From Nocardioides ginsengisegetis (GTDB taxonomy: Bacteria; Actinomycetota; Actinomycetes; Propionibacteriales; Nocardioidaceae), in the NCBI RefSeq assembly GCF_014138045.1, contig NZ_JACGXA010000001.1:186001-250000 (forward strand): a stretch of 64,000 bases of DNA, written 5' to 3'. This document shows positions 34,857 through 42,780 of this stretch, one piece after another. Position 1 is the first letter of the stretch. Every line of letters begins with the position of its first letter. A program made the translations under genes and the position numbers. Under the pieces are notes generated by a model. That model did no database searches, was not told the origin of the DNA, and saw nothing but the letters and a program-made list of their open reading frames with translations.

Positions 34857-35580
34857 GGTGGACCAGGTGGTCGTCCAGTTCGGCGGCGTCACGGCCGTCG
34901 ACGGCGCGAGCTTCGCGGCCCAGGCCGGCCGGATCACCGGGCTGATCGGGCCCAACGGGGCGGGCAAGACGACCTGCTTCAACGTGATCAGCGGGCTGCA
35001 GAAGCCGACGCGCGGCGAGGTGCGGTTCGACGGGCGGACGGTCACCGGCACTCCGGTGCACCGGCGGTCGAAGCGCGGGATGGGTCGCACCTTCCAGCGG
35101 CTCGAGGCGTTCGGCTCGCTGACAGTCCGCGACAACGTCCGGGTCGCCTTCGACATCCACCGCGGCGTGGCCGGGCTGGTGCGGCCGGTCGCCGCCGACG
35201 TCGACGCGCTGCTCGAGCGGGTCGGCATCGCGGCGTACGCCCACGAGCGCGCCGACGCCATCCCCACCGGCACCGCCCGGCTCCTGGAGCTGGCCCGCTG
35301 CCTGGCTGCCGACCCCACGCTGCTGCTGCTCGACGAGCCGTCGTCGGGGCTCGACGAGGCCGAGACCGACGCCTTCGGCGAGCTGCTGCGCGGCCTGGCC
35401 GCCGAGGGGCGCGGGATCCTCATGGTCGAGCACGACATGGACCTGGTGATGACGGTGTGCGACGAGATCCACGTCCTCGACTTCGGGAAGGTGATCGCGT
35501 CCGGCTCGCCGGCCGACATCCGCACCGACCGCCGCGTCCAGGAGGCCTACCTCGGCTACTCCGAGGAGGTCCCCGCATGA
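34843..35580 (+). CDS. livG: ABC transporter ATP-binding protein (LivG type)
   Basis: A 245-residue ATPase. Walker A is GPNGAGKTT, the Q-loop follows in MGRTFQRLEAF, and Walker B is LLLLDEPSSGLD with the H-loop in ILMVEHDMDLVM. The ABC signature is degenerate: the expected LSGGQQR is IPTGTARLLELARCLA (PTGTARLLE), a deviation that may weaken hydrolysis at that site. The closing LGYSEE matches LivG-type C-termini. It overlaps the permease gene upstream and livF downstream (ATGA). Confidence 0.9.
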   Translation: MSLLEVDQVVVQFGGVTAVDGASFAAQAGRITGLIGPNGAGKTTCFNVISGLQKPTRGEVRFDGRTVTGTPVHRRSKRGMGRTFQRLEAFGSLTVRDNVRVAFDIHRGVAGLVRPVAADVDALLERVGIAAYAHERADAIPTGTARLLELARCLAADPTLLLLDEPSSGLDEAETDAFGELLRGLAAEGRGILMVEHDMDLVMTVCDEIHVLDFGKVIASGSPADIRTDRRVQEAYLGYSEEVPA

Positions 35581-36284
35581 ATGTCCCGATCCTCGAGGTC
35601 GTCGACCTGCACGCCGCCTACGGCCGCATCGAGGTGCTGCGCGGGGTCGACCTGAGCGTGCCCAAGGGTGCGGTGATGGCGCTGCTCGGGCCCAACGGCG
35701 CCGGCAAGAGCACGCTCGTGAAGGTGATCAGCGGCCAGAAGCAGGCGACGTCGGGCGACATCCACCTCGGCGGTGTGCACGTGCGCGGCGCCGACCCCGA
35801 GGAGCTCGCGCGGCTCGGGCTCTGCACGGTCCCCGAGGGCCGGTCGGTCTTCCCCAACCTGACGGTCGAGGAGAACCTCACCCTGATGTCGTACGCCGGG
35901 GTCCCGGCCGCCGCGGTCCTCGACACCGCCTACTCCTACTTCCCGCGGCTCCACCAGCGCCGCACCCAGCTCGCCGGCACCATGTCCGGCGGCGAGCAGC
36001 AGATGCTGGCCATGTCGCGGGCGCTGGCGTCCGATCCCGCGCTGCTCCTGCTCGACGAGCTGTCGATGGGGCTGGCGCCGCTGATCGTCGACGAGCTCTA
36101 CGAGACGGTCGCCCAGATCGCGGCCAGCGGCGTCTCGATCCTGTGCATCGAGCAGTTCGCACGCACCGCCCTGCGCGTCTCGGACTACGCAGCGGTGATG
36201 TCCGGCGGCCGCGTCGTCGCCACCGGCGAGCCCGCCGAGATCCTCGCCACCATGTCCGACGTCATCCTCGGAGGAGCAGCATGA
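35577..36284 (+). CDS. livF: ABC transporter ATP-binding protein (LivF type)
   Basis: A 235-residue ATPase. Walker A is GPNGAGKST, the signature is MSGGEQQMLAMSRAL and Walker B is LLLLDELSMGLAP, with H-loop replaced by Gln/His-less ILCIEQFARTAL, which is usual in LivF proteins (EQ). It pairs with the LivG-type subunit to drive the fused permease. The ATG overlaps the livG stop by 4 bp, and its own stop overlaps the next gene by 4 bp, so the following exported protein is translated from the same message. Confidence 0.92.
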   Translation: MNVPILEVVDLHAAYGRIEVLRGVDLSVPKGAVMALLGPNGAGKSTLVKVISGQKQATSGDIHLGGVHVRGADPEELARLGLCTVPEGRSVFPNLTVEENLTLMSYAGVPAAAVLDTAYSYFPRLHQRRTQLAGTMSGGEQQMLAMSRALASDPALLLLDELSMGLAPLIVDELYETVAQIAASGVSILCIEQFARTALRVSDYAAVMSGGRVVATGEPAEILATMSDVILGGAA

Positions 36285-37906
36285 CCACCAGTCGGCAACG
36301 CCTGACCCGATCCCTCGCCGCCGCGGCCGTCGTCGGCACGATGCTCCCGGTCGCCGCGGCCGGACCCGCGCAGGCGGGCGACTCCGGCGACCCGGCGTAC
36401 AGCGGGTTCAGCACACTCGCGACCGCGACGCCGGTCCACGTGGAGATCTACGAGCCGACGATCCCGATCCCGGCCAACCCGCAGGCGGAGCTGAGCTTCG
36501 GCTACTCCACCGTGCAGGCCGACACCGGCAGCTCGCGCGGCCGCGCCAGCTACGTCTGGCCGGGCGACGCGGTCGGCGAGGGCTTCAAGACGATCGTGGA
36601 GAACCTCGGGCTGCCCCCCGAGCTCAGCGGCCCGATCGCCGATGGCGGCTACCCCGACCAGGTGAACTCCAGCTCGCCCTCGGGGGAGGACACCCAGGCC
36701 GACGAGCCGTTCCCCGGCATGGTGATGCGCACGCACGCGTCGCCCGACAAGACGGTGGCGTCGACCGGCTACTCGACCGACTGCCAGGTGGACGACGCGG
36801 GCGCGGAGGGCTCGGGTGACGGCGGGGGCGACGGCGGTACGCCGGGCCTGCCGGGACTCCCGCCGCTGCCCGGCTTGCCGGTGGCACAGCCCCCGGCCGC
36901 TGCTGCGCCGGCTGCGCAGAAGCAGGCGAAGCAGTCCGCCGAGCCGGACACGTCCTGCCAGATCCCGGCCGAGCTGGCGGCGCTGGTCGACTTCGGCGGC
37001 TACGTCTCGACCAGCTCCTCGACCAACGACGGCTCGACCGTGGCGGCGACGTCGCGCGCGGCCTTGTCCGACATCGACCTGCTCGGCGGGGTCATCACGA
37101 TCTCGGGCGTGCACGTCCGGTCGCTGGCGACCAGCAACGGCGAGCAGGCGGAGCCCAGCGGCAAGGCGGGCTACGGGACGCTGGCGATCGCGGGCCAGGA
37201 GTTCGCGATCGGGCCCGACGGCATCGAGGGCGGCGGCCAGTCCCAGCCGATCCCCGGGCTGCCCGACGATCCCGCCAAGGCCCTGGCCCAGCTGGGCGTG
37301 CAGGTCACGGTGCCGAAGCCGGCGTACGAACGCGACGGCGACAAGGCCACCAGCACGGTCGCGGGACTCGTGGTCACCCTCGACACCCACCAGCTGCGCG
37401 GCATGCTCGACCAGGTGCCGTTCGACGAGATCGTCGGCGCGGTGCCCGACCAGGCCGGGCAGCTCAAGAGCCTGCTCGGCGCGGCGGTGCACCTCTCGCC
37501 GCGGTTCGTGATCACGCTCGGCTCGGCGACCACCGTCGTGGACACCGTGCAGGGCATCGACATCCCGACCACGCCGCCGTCGACCGGCGGCGACGGGTCG
37601 ACCGGGACGTCCGGCGGGAGCAGCGGCGGGGGCGGCACGAGCGTCGCCCCGCCGTCCGCCGCCCCGCCCGCCGCCGCGCCCGCGGGGGCGGCCCCGGCGA
37701 CCGACGGCACGCTCGACGACGCGGCCCCGGCCGCAGCCGGCCTGCCGCCGCTCTACTCCCTGCCCGGCGTACTTCTCTTCGGCGGCATCGGACTCGCGGC
37801 CGCTGGCGGCACCTACCTCCGCAAGATCGGCCTGCTCGCCCTCGGCGGCGCCGGCTCCTGCTCGCACGGCCTCGACAGCGGCCTGCCCGACCTCCGAAAG
37901 GCCTGA
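36281..37906 (+). CDS. Large secreted protein of the ABC importer operon, unknown function
   Basis: A 541-residue exported protein. A Sec signal (RSLAAAAVVGTMLPVAAAGP, cut near AQA) precedes two beta-rich blocks separated by a Gly/Pro linker (PGLPGLPPLPGLP), a Pro/Ala/Gln-rich hinge, and then a C-terminal Ser/Gly/Pro/Ala tail leading to one hydrophobic helix (SLPGVLLFGGIGLAAAGGTY). The two blocks share a theme (YSTVQADTGSSRGRASYVWP; GGYVSTSSSTNDGSTVAATS), suggesting repeated domains. The helix and the RKIG that follows suggest a membrane or wall anchor. It is translationally coupled to livF, so it may help deliver the substrate across the cell envelope. No known family was recognised. Confidence 0.75.
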   Translation: MTTSRQRLTRSLAAAAVVGTMLPVAAAGPAQAGDSGDPAYSGFSTLATATPVHVEIYEPTIPIPANPQAELSFGYSTVQADTGSSRGRASYVWPGDAVGEGFKTIVENLGLPPELSGPIADGGYPDQVNSSSPSGEDTQADEPFPGMVMRTHASPDKTVASTGYSTDCQVDDAGAEGSGDGGGDGGTPGLPGLPPLPGLPVAQPPAAAAPAAQKQAKQSAEPDTSCQIPAELAALVDFGGYVSTSSSTNDGSTVAATSRAALSDIDLLGGVITISGVHVRSLATSNGEQAEPSGKAGYGTLAIAGQEFAIGPDGIEGGGQSQPIPGLPDDPAKALAQLGVQVTVPKPAYERDGDKATSTVAGLVVTLDTHQLRGMLDQVPFDEIVGAVPDQAGQLKSLLGAAVHLSPRFVITLGSATTVVDTVQGIDIPTTPPSTGGDGSTGTSGGSSGGGGTSVAPPSAAPPAAAPAGAAPATDGTLDDAAPAAAGLPPLYSLPGVLLFGGIGLAAAGGTYLRKIGLLALGGAGSCSHGLDSGLPDLRKA

Positions 37907-37909
37907 GAG

Positions 37910-38455
37910 ATGACCACCCTGCCGGCCCCGTCCAGCACCACCACGTCGCTCCCGCGGGCGTCCAGCCGCGGCACCTCGGGCGCCGCGCCGCTCAAGGACA
38001 ACCACTACCAGCTGCTCCAGATCGTGCTGTTCTGGGCGGGTGCGATCCTGCTGCCGCTGGGCCTCGTGGTGATCGTGCTCGGCTGGTACGGCGCCGCCAA
38101 CACGCCCTACCAGTACGACCAGCTGTCCTACCTCGTCTCCGGCGGCCTGCTCGGCCTCGGCCTGACGTTCGCCGGGGGGTTCCTCTACTTCGGTGCCTGG
38201 CTGGCGCGGATGGCGGCCGACCAGAAGGAGACCGCCAAGCGGCTCGCCGACACCCTCCTCGCCCTCGCCGACGTCACCTCCCGCGCCGCGGCGGGCCGCT
38301 CCGACGGGCTCGACGTCTCCGGCCTGCCCGTGATCGCGGGTGACGGCGCCACCATGCACCGCCGCGACTGCCAGCTGATCTCCCACCGCTCCGACCTGCA
38401 CCCCGTCGGCGAGGACAACGCGCACCTCACCACCTGCCGCGTCTGCCGTCCCTGA
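37910..38455 (+). CDS. Small membrane protein with C-terminal Cys/His cluster
   Basis: A 181-residue protein starting 3 bp after the secreted protein gene. A disordered Thr/Ser/Pro N-terminus is followed by two membrane helices (IVLFWAGAILLPLGLVVIVL and YLVSGGLLGLGLTFAGGFLY), an amphipathic charged helix (RMAADQKETAKRLADTLLAL), and a C-terminal segment GATMHRRDCQLI ... LTTCRVCRP. The HxxxC...CxxC spacing resembles Ada-type metal-binding mini-domains and could bind zinc on the cytoplasmic side. It ends the operon before a strong terminator. Function is unknown; a scaffold or regulator of the importer is possible. Confidence 0.75.
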   Translation: MTTLPAPSSTTTSLPRASSRGTSGAAPLKDNHYQLLQIVLFWAGAILLPLGLVVIVLGWYGAANTPYQYDQLSYLVSGGLLGLGLTFAGGFLYFGAWLARMAADQKETAKRLADTLLALADVTSRAAAGRSDGLDVSGLPVIAGDGATMHRRDCQLISHRSDLHPVGEDNAHLTTCRVCRP

Positions 38456-38460
38456 GACCA

Positions 38461-38510
38461 GTCGAGCCGGCGTGAGTCCCGTACGCCGTGGCACCTCACG
38501 CCGGCTCGAC
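38461..38510. terminator. Bidirectional terminator
   Basis: A perfect 16-bp stem (GTCGAGCCGGCGTGAG with its complement at 38495-38510) and an 18-nt loop lies between convergent genes ending at 38455 and 38525. Confidence 0.85.
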
Positions 38511-38524
38511 CGCATCGACTCGAG

Positions 38525-39736
38525 TTAGATCTCGTCCGCCGCCAGCGCCTCCTCGGGCTTGCGGGTCAGCACGTTGTCGATGTAGTCGCGGGCGGTGTCG
38601 AAGATGCTGACCTCGCGGCCGGCGGCCTCGGAGAGGTACCACCGGTGCACGAGGATCTCGTGGAAGATCTCGGCCGGCTCGAGCTTGCCGCGCAGCTCGT
38701 GCGGGACCATCGCGATCAGGGGCTCGTAGATCTGGTCGAGCCACTTGTTGGCGACGAGGTAGCGGTCCTCGCGACCGAGGTCCTGGCCCATGGTGAACGC
38801 CGCGATGTCGTTGAGCAACCGCCGCGCCTGGGCGTCCTCGACGTTGAGGCCCGTGAGGCTCTGCAGCTCGCGCTGGTGGTGGCCGAGCTCGACGACCTTC
38901 GGCTGGATGATCACCTGGTCGCCGTCGAAGTCGGTGACGATGTCGAGCTCGTCGACGTCGAAGCCGAGGTCGTTGAGCCGCTCGATCCGCTGCTCGATGC
39001 GCCACATCTCGTGGGCGGAGAACCGCTCCTCGGCGGTCAGCTCGTCCCACAGCGCGTGGTAGCGGTCGGACAGCAGCCCCACGATCTCGAACGCCTGCTC
39101 CTCGTCGACGACCGAGTCGCTGGCGCACAGGTCGAGCAGCTCGGCGAAGACGTTCTCGGTCGCCACGGTCAGGTCGTACTCCCGCATGCTCGCCGACAGG
39201 CTCTCCTTGAGCTCGCCGGTCTCGGCGTCGACGAGGTACGCCGCGAAGCCGCCCGCGCTGCGGCGGAACAGCACGTTGGACAGCGACACGTCGCCCCAGA
39301 AGAAGTCGGCGAGGTGCAGCCGGACGAGCAGCACGACGAGCGCGTCGATCAGGGACGGCAGGTTGGCGGCGGTCATGCCGTGCGAGAACAGGCTGCGGTA
39401 GGGCAGCGAGAAGCGGAGGTGCTCGGTGAGCAGGGCGGCCGGCAGCTCCTCGTCGTCGGCGTCCTCGCGGCCGGTCACCACGCCCTGGGGCACGACGGCG
39501 GGCAGGCCCATCCGCTGGAGGTCACGCAGGAGGCGGTACTCCCGGAAGGCGATCTCCTCGACCGTCTCCTTCACCGCGTAGGTCCGGTCGCGCAGCCGCA
39601 CGATCCGCACGACGTGCCGGGACAGGCCGCGGGGCAGCGGCACGACGTACTCGTCGGTCCACTCCTCCAGCGGGGTGTCCCACGGGAGGGTGACGATCGC
39701 CGGGTCCGGCCGGCTCGCGACGATCCGAAGTGCCAT
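38525..39736 (-). CDS. DUF4032 domain protein with kinase-like N-terminal fold
   Basis: A 403-residue cytoplasmic protein. Residues 30-210 look like a small-kinase fold: RTYAVKETVEEIAFREYRLL (Lys and helix C Glu), LVRLHLADFFWGDVSLSNVL (catalytic-loop-like HxxDxxxxN: WGDVSLSNVL) and AYLVDAETGELKESL (metal-binding Asp like DFG). The C-terminal 190 residues are the helical DUF4032 region (DVEDAQARRLLNDIAAFTMG). The family is common in actinobacteria and its target is unknown. The ATG at 39736 (MALRIVASRPDPAIV) is the family start. It is the third gene of the soxR operon, 17 bp after the glycosidase gene. Confidence 0.85.
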   Translation of the reverse strand: MALRIVASRPDPAIVTLPWDTPLEEWTDEYVVPLPRGLSRHVVRIVRLRDRTYAVKETVEEIAFREYRLLRDLQRMGLPAVVPQGVVTGREDADDEELPAALLTEHLRFSLPYRSLFSHGMTAANLPSLIDALVVLLVRLHLADFFWGDVSLSNVLFRRSAGGFAAYLVDAETGELKESLSASMREYDLTVATENVFAELLDLCASDSVVDEEQAFEIVGLLSDRYHALWDELTAEERFSAHEMWRIEQRIERLNDLGFDVDELDIVTDFDGDQVIIQPKVVELGHHQRELQSLTGLNVEDAQARRLLNDIAAFTMGQDLGREDRYLVANKWLDQIYEPLIAMVPHELRGKLEPAEIFHEILVHRWYLSEAAGREVSIFDTARDYIDNVLTRKPEEALAADEI

Positions 39737-39753
39737 GCCCGTGAGGCTATTGC

Positions 39754-41592
39754 TCAGAGGGCCCACACGGCGAGCGTCGGGCCGTCGACGGCCGGGAGGG
39801 TGACCACGTCATCGGCGGCTGCGAGCTTCTCCCCGCGACCGGAGGTGTCGAGCAGTGCCGTCCCGTCGGCCAGCCCCAGCAGGCCGGACGGGAGCTCGAT
39901 CTCCGGGCCGGCGGCCCGCCGTGCGGCGACCAGGAGCGACCCGGCGGGGTGCTCGCGCACGAAGACGAGCGCGTCGTCGTCGACGTGTGCCCACCGCAGC
40001 CCGCCGCGGCGCAGCGCGTCGTGCTCGGTGCGCAGCCGCGCGAGGGCGGCGTACGTCGCCATCGTCTCCCGGTCCCACTCGTCGGGCCGGTCCCAGGGCA
40101 TCGGACGCCGCGAGTCCTCGCCCAGCACCCCCTCGAGCCCGATCTCGTCGCCGGCGAAGATCATCGGCACGCCCGGCAGCGTGAACTGCAGCCCGGCCGC
40201 GACCCGCTGCGCCTCGCCGCTGCCGACGACGGTGCGGATCCGGGCGGAGTCGTGGGAGCCGAGGATGTTCCACGACTGAGAGGCGGCGCGCCAGCCGTAG
40301 CGCGCCAGCCACTCGCGCAGCGAGCGGTGCACGAGCGGGCCGCCGCGGCGGGGGACTTGCACCGGGCGGCCGAAGGGCCGCGCCGCCGTCTCGGGGGCGC
40401 GGAGCCACGACCACACCGGCCAGGAGAAGCCGGAGTAGTTCATCGTCCCGTGCCAGCCGTCGCCGTCGAGGTCGCTGGACGCGTCGTGGTTGTGCTCGCC
40501 GATCACCAGCGGGTCCGGCCGCTCGGCGTCGGCGGTCGCGCGGAGCGCCCGCGCCACCTCCTGGTTGACGTCGACGCGGCCGAGCCGTCCGGTCATGTTG
40601 GCGACGTCGATCCGCCAGCCGTCGACGTCGTACGGCGGTCGCAGCCACCGTGCCACCACGCTGTCGGGGCCCTCGACCATCGCGGCCCGCAGGCCGGGGT
40701 GCGCGAGGTTGAGCTTGGGCAGCGTGCCGTGGCCCATCCAGCACTCGTAGGAGCCGTCGTGGCGGAAGTAGTACCAGTCGCGGGTCGGTGACTCCGGGTC
40801 GGCGACGGCGGAGGTGAACCACTCGTGGGTGTCGCCGGTGTGGTTGGTCGTCAGGTCGCCGAGCAGCCGCCAGCCGCGCTCGTGCACGGCCGTGCTGAGC
40901 CGGGCGTAGGCCTCGTCGCCGCCGAGCAGCGGGTCGACGCCGTCGAACGTGGAGGCGTTGTAGCGGTGGTTGCTCTCGCCGGGGAAGACCGGCGTCGTGT
41001 AGACGACCGTCGCTCCGACCTCGCCGATGTGGTCGAGGTGGTCGACGATCCCGTCGAGGTCGCCGCCGAAGAACTGCAGCGGCGTGTGCGGGTCGGAGCC
41101 CTCGAAGACGACCTCGTCGTCCCAGGCCGCGGGCACGGCCCAGTGCGGGGTCGGGCGCTCGTCGGCGGCCGCCGAGCGGGCGAAGCGGTCGGGGAAGATC
41201 TGGTAGACGACGGCGTCGCGGCCCCAGTCCGGCGCCGCCGCGTGCGCGGTGATCCGGAAGTCGAAGGCGTCCGGCACGTCGTGGTCGGACACACCCGCGC
41301 CGGTCAGCCAGCGCTGCTCGCTGCCGTGCGCCAGCAGGAAGCGGTAGTGCGTCACCGGGTTGTGCACGGGGAGCGTGCCCTCCCACCAGACCGTGTCGCC
41401 CTCGTGGGCGACCACGGCGCACGGGTGGAACGTCGGCTCCGCGTCGTACGTCGTCCGGATCCACATCGCCTCGACGGGGTCGTCCGCGGCGGTGCGGACC
41501 CGCACCTGGGTCGACCAGCCGAGCGTGGGGACCTCGTCGCCGACGTACAGGGGCGATCCGTCGTGGTGGGGCTCGTGCAGGAGGCTCGTCAT
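39754..41592 (-). CDS. Glycoside hydrolase family 13 alpha-glucosidase (maltodextrin glucosidase/neopullulanase-like)
   Basis: A 612-residue cytoplasmic enzyme. An N-terminal beta-sandwich (about 1-125; HYRFLLAHGSEQRWLTGAGV) precedes the catalytic barrel (DAVVYQIFPDRFARS). Catalytic residues: nucleophile Asp in VDGWRIDVANMTGR, acid/base Glu in PLVIGEHNHDASS and transition-state Asp in NILGSHDSARIRT. A C-terminal beta domain ends at LAVWAL. It cleaves alpha-1,4 (or 1,6) links in maltodextrins, trehalose-related sugars or pullulan. Its start overlaps the soxR stop by 4 bp, an unusual pairing of a redox regulator with a glycosidase. Confidence 0.9.
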   Translation of the reverse strand: MTSLLHEPHHDGSPLYVGDEVPTLGWSTQVRVRTAADDPVEAMWIRTTYDAEPTFHPCAVVAHEGDTVWWEGTLPVHNPVTHYRFLLAHGSEQRWLTGAGVSDHDVPDAFDFRITAHAAAPDWGRDAVVYQIFPDRFARSAAADERPTPHWAVPAAWDDEVVFEGSDPHTPLQFFGGDLDGIVDHLDHIGEVGATVVYTTPVFPGESNHRYNASTFDGVDPLLGGDEAYARLSTAVHERGWRLLGDLTTNHTGDTHEWFTSAVADPESPTRDWYYFRHDGSYECWMGHGTLPKLNLAHPGLRAAMVEGPDSVVARWLRPPYDVDGWRIDVANMTGRLGRVDVNQEVARALRATADAERPDPLVIGEHNHDASSDLDGDGWHGTMNYSGFSWPVWSWLRAPETAARPFGRPVQVPRRGGPLVHRSLREWLARYGWRAASQSWNILGSHDSARIRTVVGSGEAQRVAAGLQFTLPGVPMIFAGDEIGLEGVLGEDSRRPMPWDRPDEWDRETMATYAALARLRTEHDALRRGGLRWAHVDDDALVFVREHPAGSLLVAARRAAGPEIELPSGLLGLADGTALLDTSGRGEKLAAADDVVTLPAVDGPTLAVWAL

Positions 41593-42038
41593 CGGGGTTC
41601 CGTCCGGTCGGGTTCGAGGAAGACGGCGCCGGGGCCGCGGGGCGCGACCTCGTCGTCGGGGTTGTTCAGGGCGCAGTTCTTCAGCGACAGGCAGCCGCAG
41701 CCGATGCAGCCGTCGAGCTTGTCACGCAGCCGCTCGAGGCGCTCGATCTGCTCCTCGATGCGGGGGCGCCACGCGCGGCTCAGGCGGGACCAGTCGGCCT
41801 TGGTAGGGGTGCGGTGGTCGGGCAGCGTGGCCAGCGCCTCGGCGATCTCGTCGAGGCTGAGCCCGACTCGCTGGGCGGTCCGGATGAACGCGACCCGGCG
41901 CAGGGTGGCCTGCTCGTAGCGCCGCTGGTTGCCGGGCGTCCGCACCGACCGGATCAGGCCGCGCGACTCGTAGAAGCGGATCGCGGACGTGGCGACCCCG
42001 GCGCGCTCGGCGAGGTGGCCGATCGTCAGCTGGGTCAT
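41589..42038 (-). CDS. soxR: Redox-sensing MerR family regulator SoxR
   Basis: A 149-residue regulator. The MerR winged helix (MTQLTIGHLAERAGVATSAI, RFYESRGLI) is followed by a coiled-coil helix and the [2Fe-2S] ligand motif CIGCGCLSLKNC, the exact C-x2-C-x-C-x5-C pattern of SoxR. Oxidation or nitrosylation by redox-cycling compounds activates it. A dyad in the 52-bp intergenic region fits autoregulation. The ATG at 42038 is chosen because it starts the family N-terminus; the frame is open further upstream without similarity. Its stop overlaps the glycosidase start. Confidence 0.95.
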   Translation of the reverse strand: MTQLTIGHLAERAGVATSAIRFYESRGLIRSVRTPGNQRRYEQATLRRVAFIRTAQRVGLSLDEIAEALATLPDHRTPTKADWSRLSRAWRPRIEEQIERLERLRDKLDGCIGCGCLSLKNCALNNPDDEVAPRGPGAVFLEPDRTEPR

Positions 42039-42057
42039 GGGTCGAGCCTGACTTGAC

Positions 42058-42079
42058 TTCAACTCGACTTCAAGTTGAA
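42058..42079. promoter_or_regulatory. Probable SoxR operator in the soxR/transketolase divergent promoter
   Basis: TTCAACT-n8-AGTTGAA is a perfect 7-bp dyad; the same stretch also holds ACTTCAA as a direct repeat 11 bp apart. It occupies the centre of the 52-bp gap between soxR and the transketolase gene, where a MerR-type regulator would bind between -35 and -10. Control of both directions is inferred. Confidence 0.55.
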
Positions 42080-42090
42080 CCCTGTGTTGC

Positions 42091-42780
42091 ATGTCCACAC
42101 CGCACGATCCCCATGCCGCCGAGCTGCACCGGCTGGTGTCCCTGATGACCGGCGACGAGAAGCACTCCGCCGCCGCCACCTCGACGCTGGACGTGGTCCG
42201 CGTCCTCTACGAGCGGGTCCTCGACGTCTCGCCGTCGACCGCCGGCGACCGGACGCGCGACCGCTTCCTGCTGTCCAAGGGCCACGGCCCGATGGCCTAC
42301 TACGCGGTCCTCGTGGACCAGGGCTTCTTCCCGGAGTCCTGGCTCGCCGACTGGGCGACCTACGACTCGCCGCTCGGCTACCACCCCGACCGCAACCTCG
42401 TGCCCGGCGTCGAGATCTCGTCCGGCTCGCTGGGCCACGGCTTCCCGCTCGCGGTCGGCACGGCCCTGGGGCTGCGCGCGCAGGGCATCGCGTCGCGGGT
42501 GGTCGTGCTGGTCGGCGACGCCGAGCTCGACGAGGGGAGCAACCACGAGGCGACCGAGCTCGCCGCCGCGCTGGGGCTCGACGCGCTGACGGTCGTGGTC
42601 GTCGACAACCGGTCCACGTCGTACGCCGTGCCGGGCCGGATCGCCGCCCGCTTCGAGGTCGAGGGCTGGGACACCGTCACCGTCGACGGTCGCGACCACG
42701 ACCTGCTCGAGAAGGCCCTGTCCCACCGGGGGATCGGCCGCCCCAACGCCGTGATCGCCACTGTCGAGGAGAAGTCGTGA
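42091..42780 (+). CDS. Transketolase N-terminal subunit
   Basis: A 229-residue subunit carrying the thiamine-diphosphate phosphate-binding domain: DRFLLSKGHGPMAYYAVL, ISSGSLGHGFPLAVGTALGL and the ThDP motif GDAELDEGSNHEATE-LAAA (GDxEx...N). Together with the next gene it makes a split transketolase transferring two-carbon units in the pentose phosphate pathway or a related sugar pathway. No ribosome binding site is evident, so the message may be leaderless. It diverges from soxR across the SoxR-like dyad. Confidence 0.92.
   Translation: MSTPHDPHAAELHRLVSLMTGDEKHSAAATSTLDVVRVLYERVLDVSPSTAGDRTRDRFLLSKGHGPMAYYAVLVDQGFFPESWLADWATYDSPLGYHPDRNLVPGVEISSGSLGHGFPLAVGTALGLRAQGIASRVVVLVGDAELDEGSNHEATELAAALGLDALTVVVVDNRSTSYAVPGRIAARFEVEGWDTVTVDGRDHDLLEKALSHRGIGRPNAVIATVEEKS

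Noticed and set aside
32427..35525. A 1032-codon minus-strand open frame opposite the ABC transporter genes
   Set aside because: It is rich in Arg, Glu, Gln and Asp as expected for a shadow frame and lies opposite clearly conserved permease and ATPase genes.
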